A stretch of DNA of 64,000 nt. Origin: Gaeumannomyces sp. JS-464. Taxonomy: Eukaryota > Ascomycota > Sordariomycetes > Magnaporthales > Magnaporthaceae. The notes under the pieces are model-generated. The model saw only the letters and a list, made by a program, of their open reading frames with translations. It did no database searches and was not told the DNA's origin. A program made the position numbers and the translations under genes. The DNA is taken from the NCBI GenBank assembly GCA_002197995.1, contig NGZR01000001.1, positions 13,287,501 through 13,351,500 on the forward strand, written 5' to 3'. Below are positions 53,830 through 64,000 of the stretch, piece after piece; position 1 is the first letter of the stretch, and each line of letters begins with the position of its first letter.

Positions 53830-56800
53830 TCCTTTTTCCTACGTGTTTTTTTCGTGGCCGTACTTTTTCCATTTAACTAAGTATTTTTTAGGCTTGCGTT
53901 TTGGCTTATGGTTTAAAATTTCTTTAACTTCGTATTTTTATTCCGGGTTAACTTTTATTAACTTGTCGCTTTTAAAACCCGGTAGCGCTAATTCGAATAG
54001 GGAAACGTAAAAAACCGGGTGGGATTTTATGGTTGGTAATAATCGAAGTTTATAATTTACGTCCGAAACCTTTTTTAGTACCTTAAAAAGTCCCAGTTTT
54101 TTGTGGTTTAGCTTATCGCTTGGTCGTTTCGTTTTAATATTTCGTCGAAAAAGATAAACGCTATCCCCCTTTTTAAAAGTCGGTTTTTTAATCCTTTTTT
54201 TATTTGCCTAAGTAGTTATACGGTGCTATAGTTTTTTTAGCTTTGCTTAAAAGTGTTTATGCAATTTAGTAAGCTTCGTTACTTGTATTACCGTTGCTAA
54301 AGCATGTTTTCCTGCTTTAGGTTCTTTATACACTGTAAGCGTAAACCCGTAGTTCGCATAAAACGGTATAATTCCTATACTTTTATAAATTAAACTGTTA
54401 TAAGCGAACTAAGCTATAAGAAATAGCTATACCTAATCGTTTTGTTTGTAATTAACGTAATAACGTAAATATTGCTTTATGGTTTAATTTATTCGTTTCG
54501 TTTGTTTATTTGTTTAAAGGTAATAGGCCGTAAATAAGGAGTGTTTCGCTTTTAGCCTATTTGTAAGCCCTTTTTAAAACTTGCTTATAAACAGCTTGTT
54601 TTTATTCGTAATTAAGCGGTTCGGCGTGCCGTATTTTGCTATTACGTGTTTAATAAAAACGTACGTTAACTTTATAACGTTATTGCTTTTTTATATGGTA
54701 AAAACAAAGCGTATTTGGTAAACTTGTTTATTATTACTAGTATATTGTCGTACTTTACTTTAGTTAACGGTTTTTTAAATTGGGAAAGTTTAATAACGAA
54801 ATTTATAGTAATTTTTTGCTACGCTTCCTTCGGTGCTGGCAAAGGTTGCAATAACCCATATGGTTTATGCCTATTAGCTTTATTTTTAGCACAATTTTCG
54901 CAATTTTCTATTGCATTTTATATTTCGGCTTACGTTTTTATAAACCCGTAATATTGTTATAACCGTTTTTACGTTTTTTTTACATTTTGGTAACCGTATG
55001 TTAATTAGCTATAAATTTGTTAAATTTTTTTTGGGCTTTAAATTTCTTTTTATCGGATTGTTTTAGCGAACGTCTTTTATGCCGGGATTAAAAATCCGTT
55101 TAATTTTCCCGCTAAAATTACTCGTGTTTTTTTAGGTATTGCAACTTAATGGTCCGGTTGTCGGCTTAAAGCGTCCGCCCGGCCGTTTTTCGACCTTTTC
55201 CGGTATTCGATCCGGATATCGTAATTTTGCAAAAACTCGTTTTAACGGATTTATCGCTTATTTAAATTTTTGCTTATAATAAAATGTGTTAAGTTTTTAT
55301 AGTTTATATACATTATAATTTAATGCTTTGCTTTATAAAAGTGTGGCCGCCACTTTTTAAATGTTCGGATTATCGCTAAAAGTTTTTTATCGTAAATTTG
55401 GTAGTTTAATTTAAATCCATTTAACTTTTGCGAAAAAAACGCGTAAAAGTGCAACCGTTCCTGGTCGTTTCGCTGTTCGAGTTGGCCGCCGATCGCGTAA
55501 TCCGACGCGTCGGTTTTAACTTCGAAAGGTTTTTCTAGGTTTAAAAATGCTAATACTAGTTTTTTTAATACAGCGTTTCGTAATTGCTCGAAAGCCTTTT
55601 ATTTTTGCCTTTCCTAATGGAATTAGTGGTTATTTTTGGTAAAGTTCGTAAATGGTATAGCGATTTTGCTATAATTACGAATAAACCGTTTGTAAAAGTT
55701 TAAAAACTTTAAAAACTTTCGTACTTTTGTAACGTTTTTAAATATAAGCCATTTTTTAACTTTTTTAACTTTTTTAAGGTTTATGCAAACCTGTCCGAAT
55801 GTAACTATAAACTTTATAAAAGCGACTTTTTGCGAATGCTATTCGCACTTTTTTAATTTAACGAGGAGTTTTGCGTTAAGTAACTTTTAAAGCACTTTAT
55901 ATACGTGTTATTTATGCTTTTTTATCGTTTTCGAAAAAATTAAAATATCGTTCAAATATGCGAGGATAAAAATGTTAAAATACTCGCGTAATATATAGTT
56001 AATTATCTTTTAAAACGTAGCTAATGCGTTAATAAGCCCGAAGGTTATTACCAAAAATTCGTAGCATTTAAGCTTTATTTTAAAAGCCGTAAACCATTTT
56101 TAGCCCTTTTTAATCCGTATTAAGCTATAAGCTTTCCGTAAGTTTAAAGCTGTAAAATACTAGGCTTTGCCGAGCTTATCGCGCAGTTCGTCGATAAAAA
56201 GCAAAAAATACCGGTTTTTAATCGTAACCTCGTTTAACGGGCGGTAATCGACGCATATTCGTTCCGTCCCGTTTTTTTCCTTTTTTATAAAATTTTATAT
56301 CCTATTAAAAAATCGAAAGGTTTAATATGTCCTTTTCGTAAGTTTTCTTTTAGTTGTTTTTTTAGCACCTCTTATTATTAAAGGCTAAACTGGTACAGTT
56401 TTTGGTATTTAAACTGCGTTTTTAGCTTAAATTTAATTTTTAAATCGAACGGTTTATATTTAGGAAGCACCGTTTTTAAGTTTTTCCGAAACAATTTTTC
56501 GTATTTGTGGTATTTTTCCGGAATATTCGCGAGCCGTTTTTTAACATTGGTTTGGTCGTTTTAGTTGTTTTCCATTTTGGATAGTCGTATACTCGTCGAT
56601 GCTAAATGTAAAAATGGATTGCTAAATTCTATTACCGTTATAAACTTTTTTCGTTGCTTTTTATGCTTACGGTTTAAAGTTCGTAGCTAGTAAACCGTTT
56701 TAATTACTCGTGGCTTTCCTTATTAAACCTGGCTTAAAAGCTTTCTTCGGGCTTTTCCTTCCTTCGCGTTACTTGTTAAAGTTGCTTTTTTTTAAGTCCC

Positions 56801-56950
56801 GCGAAAAGCGGTGTCGTTTTTTTCCTTCGAATTTTTAAATCCGGAAATAATCCGTTATTTTCCCTCGCTATCGTATTTAAACCTCGTGGTTTTAAATATA
56901 TAAATGCTTTGTAGTTTTCGAGGATACCATCCGGTAGCCTTTTTATTGGA
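53830..56950 (-). pseudogene. G2 pol, RIP-decayed, protease deleted
   Basis: Read on -: chromodomain at about 53840-53930 (KYLVKWKKYGH), GPY/F module near 54075-54110, integrase 54200-55100, RNase H about 55370-55560 (DYAIGGQLEQ), reverse transcriptase 55850-56330 with YLND in place of YLDD near 55945-55960, so a catalytic Asp is lost. The join with gag near 56700-56750 lacks the 1.2 kb that carries the protease in G1. The + ORF at 54715-54951 is a shadow of integrase. Confidence 0.75.
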
Positions 56951-57990
56951 CTAGTATATAATGCGTAGCTCGTCGTAGTAATATATTTAGCTAAACGCTA
57001 TTTTAAATATAATCCTTTTTATATCGAGCTTTTTTACGTTCGCTAAAAGTTCGTTACTTAGCGGTTATTATTTCGCTAAAAGCAATTAACTTTTATATAG
57101 CCGGTTTAGCCGCATTTAAAACACTTCCCGTTTTTTAAATTTTGTTTTTGCTTTTTTTATTACCTTTATTATTAATAAGCAGCTTTCGCATTAAAATCCA
57201 TAAAGCTTAAATGCGTTTTATAAACCGTAATAGGTTGCTATTTAGCCTTTTTTTAGTTAGCCTTATTATTTTATACCGCACTTTTAAAACCATATCCTTT
57301 TTTTTCCTATTATCGTTTATATAATTTATCGCTAATACAAACCGCGTTCTTAACGTAATTCGTAAAAAACTTTAGGCGATCTTGTTTTGCGAGTTCGTTT
57401 TTCACGTTTTCGCGCAATCCGTTATAAAAGTGCAATATTAACGTAGCGTCGTTTTAACTAAGTTTAATGCTAATCCGTTAAAAGTTTGCTGCGTATTTAG
57501 CTGCGGCTTTTCGCTATTTAAAAGCCAGCAGGTTTTTTTCGGCAATTCGGGTTTCGTTAACTATTTCGAACACTTTTCCGACCTTTTTTTCGAAAGTTTC
57601 GAAGCTAGCGAAAATAAGTTTAATAGTTTTTTAACTATTTTTATATTTTTTAAAATAGTTACTTTAGGTTGGCTAAAACTACTTTTTTACTTTACCGTTT
57701 AATTTAATAGCAACGTAAACAACCTTTTATTTTTCGCTTACAAATTGCTATTCGTAAAACTTAAAATAGCTTTTATATTCGGTAAAAAACGTTTTAAGCT
57801 TGCCGTTTTCCCTTCCGTAAAAATCCGAGGACGGAAATTTATACGCTTTAACCGCGATAAGCGTTTCGAAAAATAGCAATTTCGTGGTAAATTGCTTTAT
57901 TTCGGCTTAGCTTTTGGCGATTTCCTTTTTTATAAGCTTAAAAAAGCTGGCCGTATTAACGGCTTCGTTAAAGTCGTACTTAACACCGTT
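56950..57990 (-). pseudogene. G2 gag
   Basis: Counterpart of G1 11760-12870. The zinc-knuckle relic is near 57090-57130 and capsid-like sequence lies at 57770-57900. The + ORF 57892-58077 is its shadow. Confidence 0.6.
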
Positions 57991-58093
57991 AAAGGTAAAA
58001 ACCGTGGTTTTTTCCTTTTTAGGCTTTTTGTTATTGCTCGCTATAATTGTACTGTTTTCCTTTTAACGAAGTATTAAATAAAATTAATTAAAA

Positions 58094-58521
58094 TGTTACA
58101 ATTAAAGGTTTGCTTTTAAAGTAAGGCATTTCGAAGGTGGAAAGGATAATATCGCTAATGCTAATGGATAAAAAAACACGTAACTTAAAAGGATAAATTA
58201 ATTGTTTACTTTAAGAAATACTTAGGAGCTAATATAAGTTAATTAATGCCGAAACTTTAGTTAAAGCTATTTAAAACAATAAAAAATCCATTTTTTATAT
58301 ACGCTGCCTTTTGCTTTACGTTAGGTTAAATTTGTAAATTTGTAGTTTCGTTAATATAAATTTAAAAATCCTTTTAGTTTTATAAATTTGTGGTTTCGCC
58401 GATACAAATCCAGAAATCCAGCTAAGGTTACGTAATTTTACGTGTTTAAATGCGGGGCAGGGGCACCGCTTAAAGCCTTTTTCCGTTCGGCCGCCCTAAG
58501 GTTTGCATACTGGTCGTAACA
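58094..58521 (-). repeat. G2 LTR (5' LTR of the element)
   Basis: 428 bp, TGTTACAATTAAAGG to CTGGTCGTAACA, followed by TATAG. Confidence 0.9.
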
Positions 58522-58526
58522 TATAG

Positions 58527-58815
58527 CTAACATATCCAGCACTAATTTCGAAAATATGTAAGTTATAAATATAATTAACATATTTAGCCGTTAAAAGCGA
58601 ACGGATAATTATAAAAAGGATGGATTTTTTATTGTTTTAAATAGTTTTAATTAAAGCTTTAGCATTAGTTAACTTAAGTTAGCTTTTAAACATTTTTTAA
58701 AATAAGCAATTAAATTGCCTTTTTAAATTACGTGTTCGTTTTATACTTAAACTAGTTACATTATCCTATCCACTTTTAAAATGCCCTATTTTAAAAGCAA
58801 ACTTTTAATGTAACA
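58527..58815 (+). repeat. G5 5' LTR, second part
   Basis: Continuation of 52147-52280 after G2. It shows the conserved block ATAAAAAGGATGGATTTTTT and ends CTTTTAATGTAACA. Confidence 0.7.
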
Positions 58816-59339
58816 TTTTAATTAATTTTATTTAGCACTTTATTAAAATAAAAAATAATGCAGTTATAACAAGTAGAAATAAAAAGCTTAAAAAGGAAAA
58901 AACTACGGTTTTTACCTTTAATAGTGTTAAGTACAACCTGGAAAAAGCTATTAATACGGCTAGCCTTTTTAAGCTTATAACGAACGAAATCGCTAAAAGC
59001 TAAACCGAGGTAAAACAACTTATTGCGAAGTTGGTATTTTTTAAAACACTTATCGCAATCCGAGCGTATAAATTCCCGTTTTTAAACTTTTACGAAAAGG
59101 AAAACGGCAAATTTAAAACGTTTTTTACCAAATGCAAAAGCTATTTTAAGTTTTACAAATAGCAATTCGTAAGCGAAAAGTAAAAAGTCGTTTACGCTGC
59201 TATTAAATTAAACGGCAAAATGAAAAAAATGGGTTTAACTAACTTAAAGCGATTATTTTAAAAAATATAAAAAAAAGCTAAAAAGTTATTAAAATTATTT
59301 TCGCTAATTTCGAAACTTTCGGAAAAAAGGTTAGAAAAG
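58816..59339 (+). pseudogene. G5 gag, N-terminal part
   Basis: Matches G1 11706-12240 nearly base for base apart from transitions: ASLFKLITNEIAKS, LNFYEKENGKFKTFF. Cut at 59339 by the G4 LTR. A minus ORF at 58818-59018 is a shadow that also occurs in G1 (11723-11908). Confidence 0.65.
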
Positions 59340-59746
59340 TGTTATTGCAATTAAAGGTTTGCTTTTAAAGTAGGGCACTTCGGGGGAAAAAAGGACAGTT
59401 TCGCTAATTTGGTTAACAAAAAAACACGTAACTTAAAAGGACAATTTAATTGCTTGCTTTAAAAGATGCCTAAAAGCTAACTTAAGTTAATTAATGCCGG
59501 AGTTTTAATTAAAACTACTTGGGATAAAAAGCAAATTTATGTTTTATATACACTTTGCTTTCCCTAGTAATTCTTTAAATTTATAGCTTTGCTATAAATT
59601 TACAAATCTTTTTTAAATTTATTGCTTTGTTATAAATTTACAAATCCTATTTAGGTTACGTAACTCCACGTGTTTAAATGCGGGGTAAGCATTATCCGAA
59701 GCCCTTTTTATCCTATTATTTTAAAGCTTGCATGCTGGTCGTAACA
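59340..59746 (-). repeat. G4 LTR
   Basis: 407 bp, TGTTATTGCAATTAAAGG to CTGGTCGTAACA. Contains two short copies of the internal repeat (about 59575-59650). Confidence 0.8.
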
Positions 59747-59849
59747 TTAGGTTTCCCCTTTTAAGTTAAATCCTTTTAATTATATTTTATCGCCCCGCTT
59801 TTTATTAATAGTAAGTACTTTCCTTTTTTACTATTTCCCATCCCCTTTT

Positions 59850-60262
59850 ACTTTAACAGGATAACCGGTCGGGTGCGAAAACGTCCTTTTGCGAAAAAAA
59901 ACCGTTAATTGTAAAAAGCTTTTAGATTAACCGATTAAAGTGCGACGTTTTAAAGCCCTCGCTTATAAAACTTCGGAATATCGTTATGCAGCATTTTAAG
60001 CTTAAGGTTAAGCTAAAAAAGCGGAGGAAAAGGTTTTTCGTTTACGGAAATAAAAACGAATGTGGTTAGAAAAGATAATACACGCGGTGCGCCGTAGTAT
60101 TAACTTAATAAAAAAACTAAAACGTATTAAACGAAAAGAAGCCGACCAAACGGCTTGCTAGGTTGCTTCGCAACTTAAGCCGTTTATAACTCCTGCCGTT
60201 TCCCTCGATTAGCAAATATTCGAAGTTAATCTTAACCTAAACCTGTTTGCTTTTTTTAACCT
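59850..60262 (+). pseudogene. G4 antisense accessory ORF, shortened
   Basis: Begins after the LTR with GRVRKRPFAKK as in G2, then loses about 150 bp of the Cys region. The coiled coil is still readable (about 60015-60160) and the end LDW.IFEVNLNLNLFAFF is kept. More diverged than the G1/G2 pair. Confidence 0.4.
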
Positions 60263-60293
60263 GGTAAGTTATAATTTCCCTAATATTTTTACA

Positions 60294-60365
60294 AGTCGTA
60301 TAACGCAATAATAACGCACTTTACCCAACTGGCCGAAGGTTTTAAGTTTAACTCTTAGTGCGATT
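60294..60365 (+). other. tRNA-like unit of G4
   Basis: 72 nt. The end strands AGTCGTA and TGCGATT pair over all seven positions (two wobble). D arm ACGC-AATAATA-ACGC is what GCGC-AATGGTA-GCGC becomes by G-to-A change. T arm TTAAG-TTTAACT-CTTAG has the canonical 7-nt loop. The anticodon arm does not fold. Sequence differs from the G1/G2 units; acceptor, D and T arms look most like a fungal tRNA-Trp (from memory, unverified). Confidence 0.45.
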
Positions 60366-60479
60366 ATTGCTAGGAATCCGATTATTAACGCGTCGGCAAT
60401 CGGGTTTTTAACTACTTTTGGTTTTGCTAACCTTTTTATAAGTGCTTTTACCGGTACTTCGTTAAAGCTTCCTAGCAGT

Positions 60480-63400
60480 TTATAAAGTTGGTTTTTTTTT
60501 CCACGTGTTTTTTTCGTGGCCGTATTTTTTCCATTTAATTAGGTACTTTTTAAGCCTATTTTTTAACTTATAATCCAAAATTTCTTCGATTTCGTACTTT
60601 TATTTTAGGTTAACTTTTATTAACTTATCACTTTTAAAGCCCGGTAACGCTAATTTAAATAGGGAAATATAAAAAACCGGGTGGGATTTTATGGTTAACG
60701 GTAGTTAAAGTTTATAATTTACGTTCGAAACCTTTTTTAATATTTTAAACGGTCCCAATTTCTTATAGTTTAACTTATCGCTCGGTCGTTTTGTTTTAAT
60801 ATTTCGTTAAAAAAAATAAACGCTATCCCCTTTTTAAAAGTCGGTTTTTTAATCTTTTTTTTATTTGCTTAAGTGGTTATACGGTGCCGTAGCTTTTTTA
60901 CCTTTGTTTAAAAGTGTTTATATAATTTAATAAGCTTCGTTATTTGTATTCCCGTTATTAAGGCATATTTTCCTGCTTTAAATTCCTTATAAGTTATAAG
61001 CGTAAACCCGTAATTCGCATAAAACGGTGTAATTTTTATGCTTTTATAAATTAAGCTATTATAAGCGAATTACGTTATAAGGAATAGTTATACCTAATCG
61101 TTTTATATATAATTAACGTAATAACGTAAATATTGCTTTATAGTTTAATTCGTCCGCTTCGTTTATCCATTTATTTAAAAGTGGTAAGCCGTAAATAAAA
61201 AGTATTTAGCTTTTAGCAAAGCTGTAAGCCTTTTTTAAAACTTGCTTATAAACAGTTTATTTTTATCCGTAATTAAACGGTTCGGCGTGCCGTATTCCAC
61301 TATTACGTGTTTAATAAAAACGTACGCTAGCTTAATAGCGTTACTGCTTTTTTTATATGGTAAAAATAAAGCGTATTTGGTAAACCTATTTATTATTACT
61401 AATATATTATCGTACTTCGTTTTAATTATCGGTTTTTTAAATTGGGAAAGTTTAATAACGAAATTTATAATAACTTTTTACCACGCTCCGTCCGGTGCTA
61501 GCAAAGGCTGTAATAACCCATATAGTTTATGCTTATTAGCTTTATTTTTGGCATAACTTTCGCAATTTTTTATTACGTTTTATATTTCGGCTTAAATTCC
61601 TGCGAACCCGTAATATTATTTTAATCGTTTTTACGTTTTTTTTTACGTTTTAATAGCCGTGTGCTAACTGGTTATAAACTTGTTAAATTCTTTTTAAGGT
61701 TTAAACTTTTCCTTATTAAACCGTTTTAGCGAATATATTTTATGCTAAAACTAAAAATCCGTTTGGTTTTTTCGTTAAAATTACTTGTATTTCTTTAGGT
61801 ATTGCAATTTAATAATCCGGTCGTCGGTTTAAAGCGTCCGTTCGACCGTTTTTAAACCTTTTCCGGTATTCGATCCGGATGTCGTAATTTTATAAAAATT
61901 CGTTTTAACGAATTTATCGCTTATTTAGGTTTTTACTTATAGTAAAATGTATTAGGTTTTTATAATCCGTATATATTATAACCTAATGCTTAATTTTATT
62001 ATAAAAGTATAACCGCCACTTTTCGAATGCTCGAATTATCGTTAAAAGGTTTTTATTATATATTTGGTAATTTAATTTAAATCCGTTTAACTTTTACGAA
62101 AAAACGTAAGAAAGTATAACCGTTTTTAATCGTTTCGCTATTTAAATTAACCGCCAATCGCGTAACCTAACGCATCGATTTTAACTTTAAAAGGTTTTTT
62201 TAAGTTTAAAAATATTAATATTAATTTTTTAACACGTCGTTCCGTAATTGCTTAAAAGCCTTTTATTTTTATTTTCCCTAATAAAATTAGTGGTTATTTT
62301 TAGTAAGGTTTATAAATAGTACAGCGATTTTGCTATAACTACAAATAAACCGTTTATAAAAGTTTAAAAACCTTAAAAACCCTCGTACTTTTATAACGGT
62401 TTTAAATATAAACCACTTTTTAACTTTTTTAACTTTTTTAAAATCCATATAAACCTATCCAAATGTAATTACGAATTTTAAAAAAGCGACTTTTTGCAAA
62501 TACCATTCGCACTTTTCTAGTTTAATAAAAAGCTTTGTATTAAATAGCATTTAAAGCGTTTTATATACGTATTGCTTATATTTTTCCATCGTTTTCGATA
62601 AAATTAAAATATCGTTTAAATACGTAAAAATAAAAATGTCGAAATACTCGCGTAATATATAAGTAATTATTTTTTAAAACGTGGTTAATGCATTAGTAAG
62701 CCCGAAAGTTATTACTAAAAACTCGTAGCATTTAAGCTTTATTTTAAAAGCCGTAAACCATTTTTAACCCTTTTTAATTTATATTAAATTATAAGCTTTT
62801 CGTAAATCCAAAGCTGTAAAATACTAGGCTTTATTAAGCTTATCGCGTAATTTATCGATAAAAAGTAAAAAAATACCGATTTTTAATTATAGCTTCGTTT
62901 AATAATGTTATAGGACAAGATTAATGTTAATCCACGTGTACCACGAAGGTAAAAAAAGAACGTTGTTATAACTAGGGCTATAACCGTGCGAAGTTCTTAT
63001 TAAAAACCGATTGCACCGTAACAAATAGGCGGTAATCGATATATATTCGTTCCGTTCCATTTTTTTTCTTTATAAACTCCCGTATTTTATTAAAAAATCG
63101 AAAGGTTTAATATATCCTTTTCGTAAGTTTTTTTCCAGCTATTTTTTAATACCTTTTATTGCCGAAAGCTAAGTTAGTACAGCTTTTAATACTTAAATTG
63201 CGTTTTTAATTTAAGCTTAATTTTAAAATCGAACGGTTTGTGTTCGGGAAGCACGGTTTTTAGGTTTTTCTTAAACAACTTTTCGTATTTGTGGTATTTT
63301 TTTAAAACATTTGCAAGCCGTTTTTTAATATTAGTTTAGTCGTTTTAATCGCTTTCCATTTTAAATAATCGTATATTTATTAGTTAATACTAAATGCAAA

Positions 63401-63500
63401 AGTGAATTATTAAATCCTATTACCGTTATAACCTTTTTTCGTTACTTTTTATGCTTACGGTTTAAAGTTCGTAATTAATAAACCGTTTTAATTATTTATA
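60480..63500 (-). pseudogene. G4 pol, RIP-decayed
   Basis: Chromodomain at about 60500-60600, integrase about 60870-61700 (the + ORF 61242-61556 is its shadow), RNase H about 62030-62200, reverse transcriptase about 62500-63110 with YLND at about 62605-62620 in place of YLDD. Split at 62906-63023 by a solo LTR within RT. Confidence 0.7.
62906..63023 (+). repeat. 118-bp solo-LTR-like insertion in G4 RT
   Basis: TGTTATAGGACAAG to GCACCGTAACA with inverted ends TGTTA/TAACA. Flanks AATAA (62901-62905) and AATAG (63024-63028) derive from AACGG, as seen at the uninterrupted place in G2, so this is a true 5-bp duplication altered by RIP. It contains TGTTAATCCACGT, also the start of the insertion at 31820. 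Strand unknown. Confidence 0.6.
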
Positions 63501-64000
63501 ACTCCTTGTATTAAATTTAACCGGTAGTTTAATTTATCCGTAAGTTATTTTTCTTAAATTAAAGATTTTAAAAATTATATTTCCTTTTTTTATATTTAGC
63601 TCGTTTAATATAATAATAACGTTTTTTTATTTCGGGTGCGTAATATTATTAATTGTATTTTTCGGTCGATTTATTTTTCATTATAAGCAACGGGTATTTT
63701 TTAACCGTTTTTAATTAATACGGTTAATATTTCCGTTTTGTAGGAATTCCATACCGTTTAACCGTTTATAACGATACGTAATCGCTTTGTATTTCGCAAT
63801 CGATTATTACTTTAACCTTTTTCCTTTAATATTCCATCCGGAATGTTAATAAGTTATATGGTTAAATCGATTTTACTATCGCGAAGGTTTTTATCGGTTT
63901 TCGTTTCCCATTTCGTACTTTTCGTTTAAGTGGTTTTTTTAATTTTTTAATAAAAGGAACGAATACCGTACGTTTGTTTTTTTATTTAAATCGAACAAAA
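63500..64000 (-). pseudogene. G4 protease region, partial
   Basis: Reverse of G1 about 13850-14340, AT-rich and full of stops. Present here but deleted in G2. Continues past the window. Confidence 0.5.

Larger units (their letters stand above)
52281..58521 (-). mobile_element. G2: chromovirus, near full length, reverse orientation
   Basis: LTRs 52281-52709 and 58094-58521 (429 and 428 bp), perfect duplication TATAG (52276-52280, 58522-58526). All parts of G1 are present in reverse, except about 1.2 kb corresponding to G1 13083-14305 (protease region). Total 6241 bp against 7467 for G1. Confidence 0.9.
52147..59339 (+). mobile_element. G5: chromovirus 5' end, split by G2 and cut by G4
   Basis: A G-type LTR starts at 52147 (TGTTATAACCAGCATGCA), is interrupted by G2 at 52281, resumes at 58527 and ends TAATGTAACA at 58815. 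Joined length is about 423 bp, right for this family. It inserts in G3 at a place equivalent to G1 position about 14480. Gag follows (58816-59339) until G4 cuts it. Its other end is outside the window. Confidence 0.7.
59340..64000 (-). mobile_element. G4: chromovirus, reverse orientation, runs off the window
   Basis: 3' LTR of the element at 59340-59746, then antisense ORF, one tRNA-like unit, chromodomain, integrase, RNase H, RT and protease region up to the window end. Interrupted by a 118-bp solo LTR at 62906-63023. Unlike G2 it keeps the protease region (63500-64000). The left side is AAAAG (59335-59339); the other side cannot be seen. Confidence 0.8.

Overview
The window looks like a filamentous ascomycete (Pezizomycotina) chromosome with a two-compartment layout. 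Two very AT-rich blocks (about 1-39600 and 47950-64000) are solid transposon graveyard. A GC-rich island (about 39900-47900) lies between them and holds the only non-transposon genes. The transposon copies differ from each other almost only by C-to-T and G-to-A changes, and former Gln and Trp codons have become stops throughout. This is the pattern of repeat-induced point mutation (RIP), so almost no long ORF survives there. The organism is inferred only to this level.

Left block: one Tad1-like LINE (coding on +) is the outer host and survives in four pieces (1-453, 3476-5222, 10618-10906, 38590-about 39895). Three events split it. (1) A short reverse-oriented gypsy derivative (dG, 454-3470, target duplication CTTAC), itself hit by a Tc1/mariner copy (845-2250). 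(2) copia1 (5223-10612). (3) A tandem gypsy element H with three LTRs (10907-38584, duplication AAATA). H was itself hit by chromovirus G1 (11278-18744) and by copia2 (22819-30076), and copia2 was hit by a pogo/Fot1 element (25743-27602). A solo LTR (31820-32054) also lies in H. Right block: G3 (48959-) was hit by G5 (52147-), which was hit by G2 (52281-58521, reverse) and by G4 (59340 to the window end, reverse). G4 carries a 118-bp solo LTR.

GC island: a duplicated LINE 3' end with CT tracts; possible secreted-protein remnants; an apparently intact secreted His/Gly repeat protein gene (41782-42516, one intron); a HET-type C-terminal remnant with one stop; several unassigned coding remnants; an MFS transporter remnant broken by frameshifts; and a decayed Myb/SANT-like gene whose upstream flank starts with a Harbinger-like terminus.

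The most unusual structure is in the G chromoviruses. Between pol and the 3' LTR they carry an oppositely oriented zinc/coiled-coil ORF, and next to it one or two tRNA-length, tRNA-like sequences in that same antisense orientation. In G1 and G2 the two tRNA-like units have identical lengths (70 and 71 nt) and identical spacing. The unrelated H family also seems to carry an antisense ORF in the same place. All coordinates come from reading by eye. Nested boundaries backed by target duplications are the most reliable; domain limits in RIP-damaged genes are approximate.
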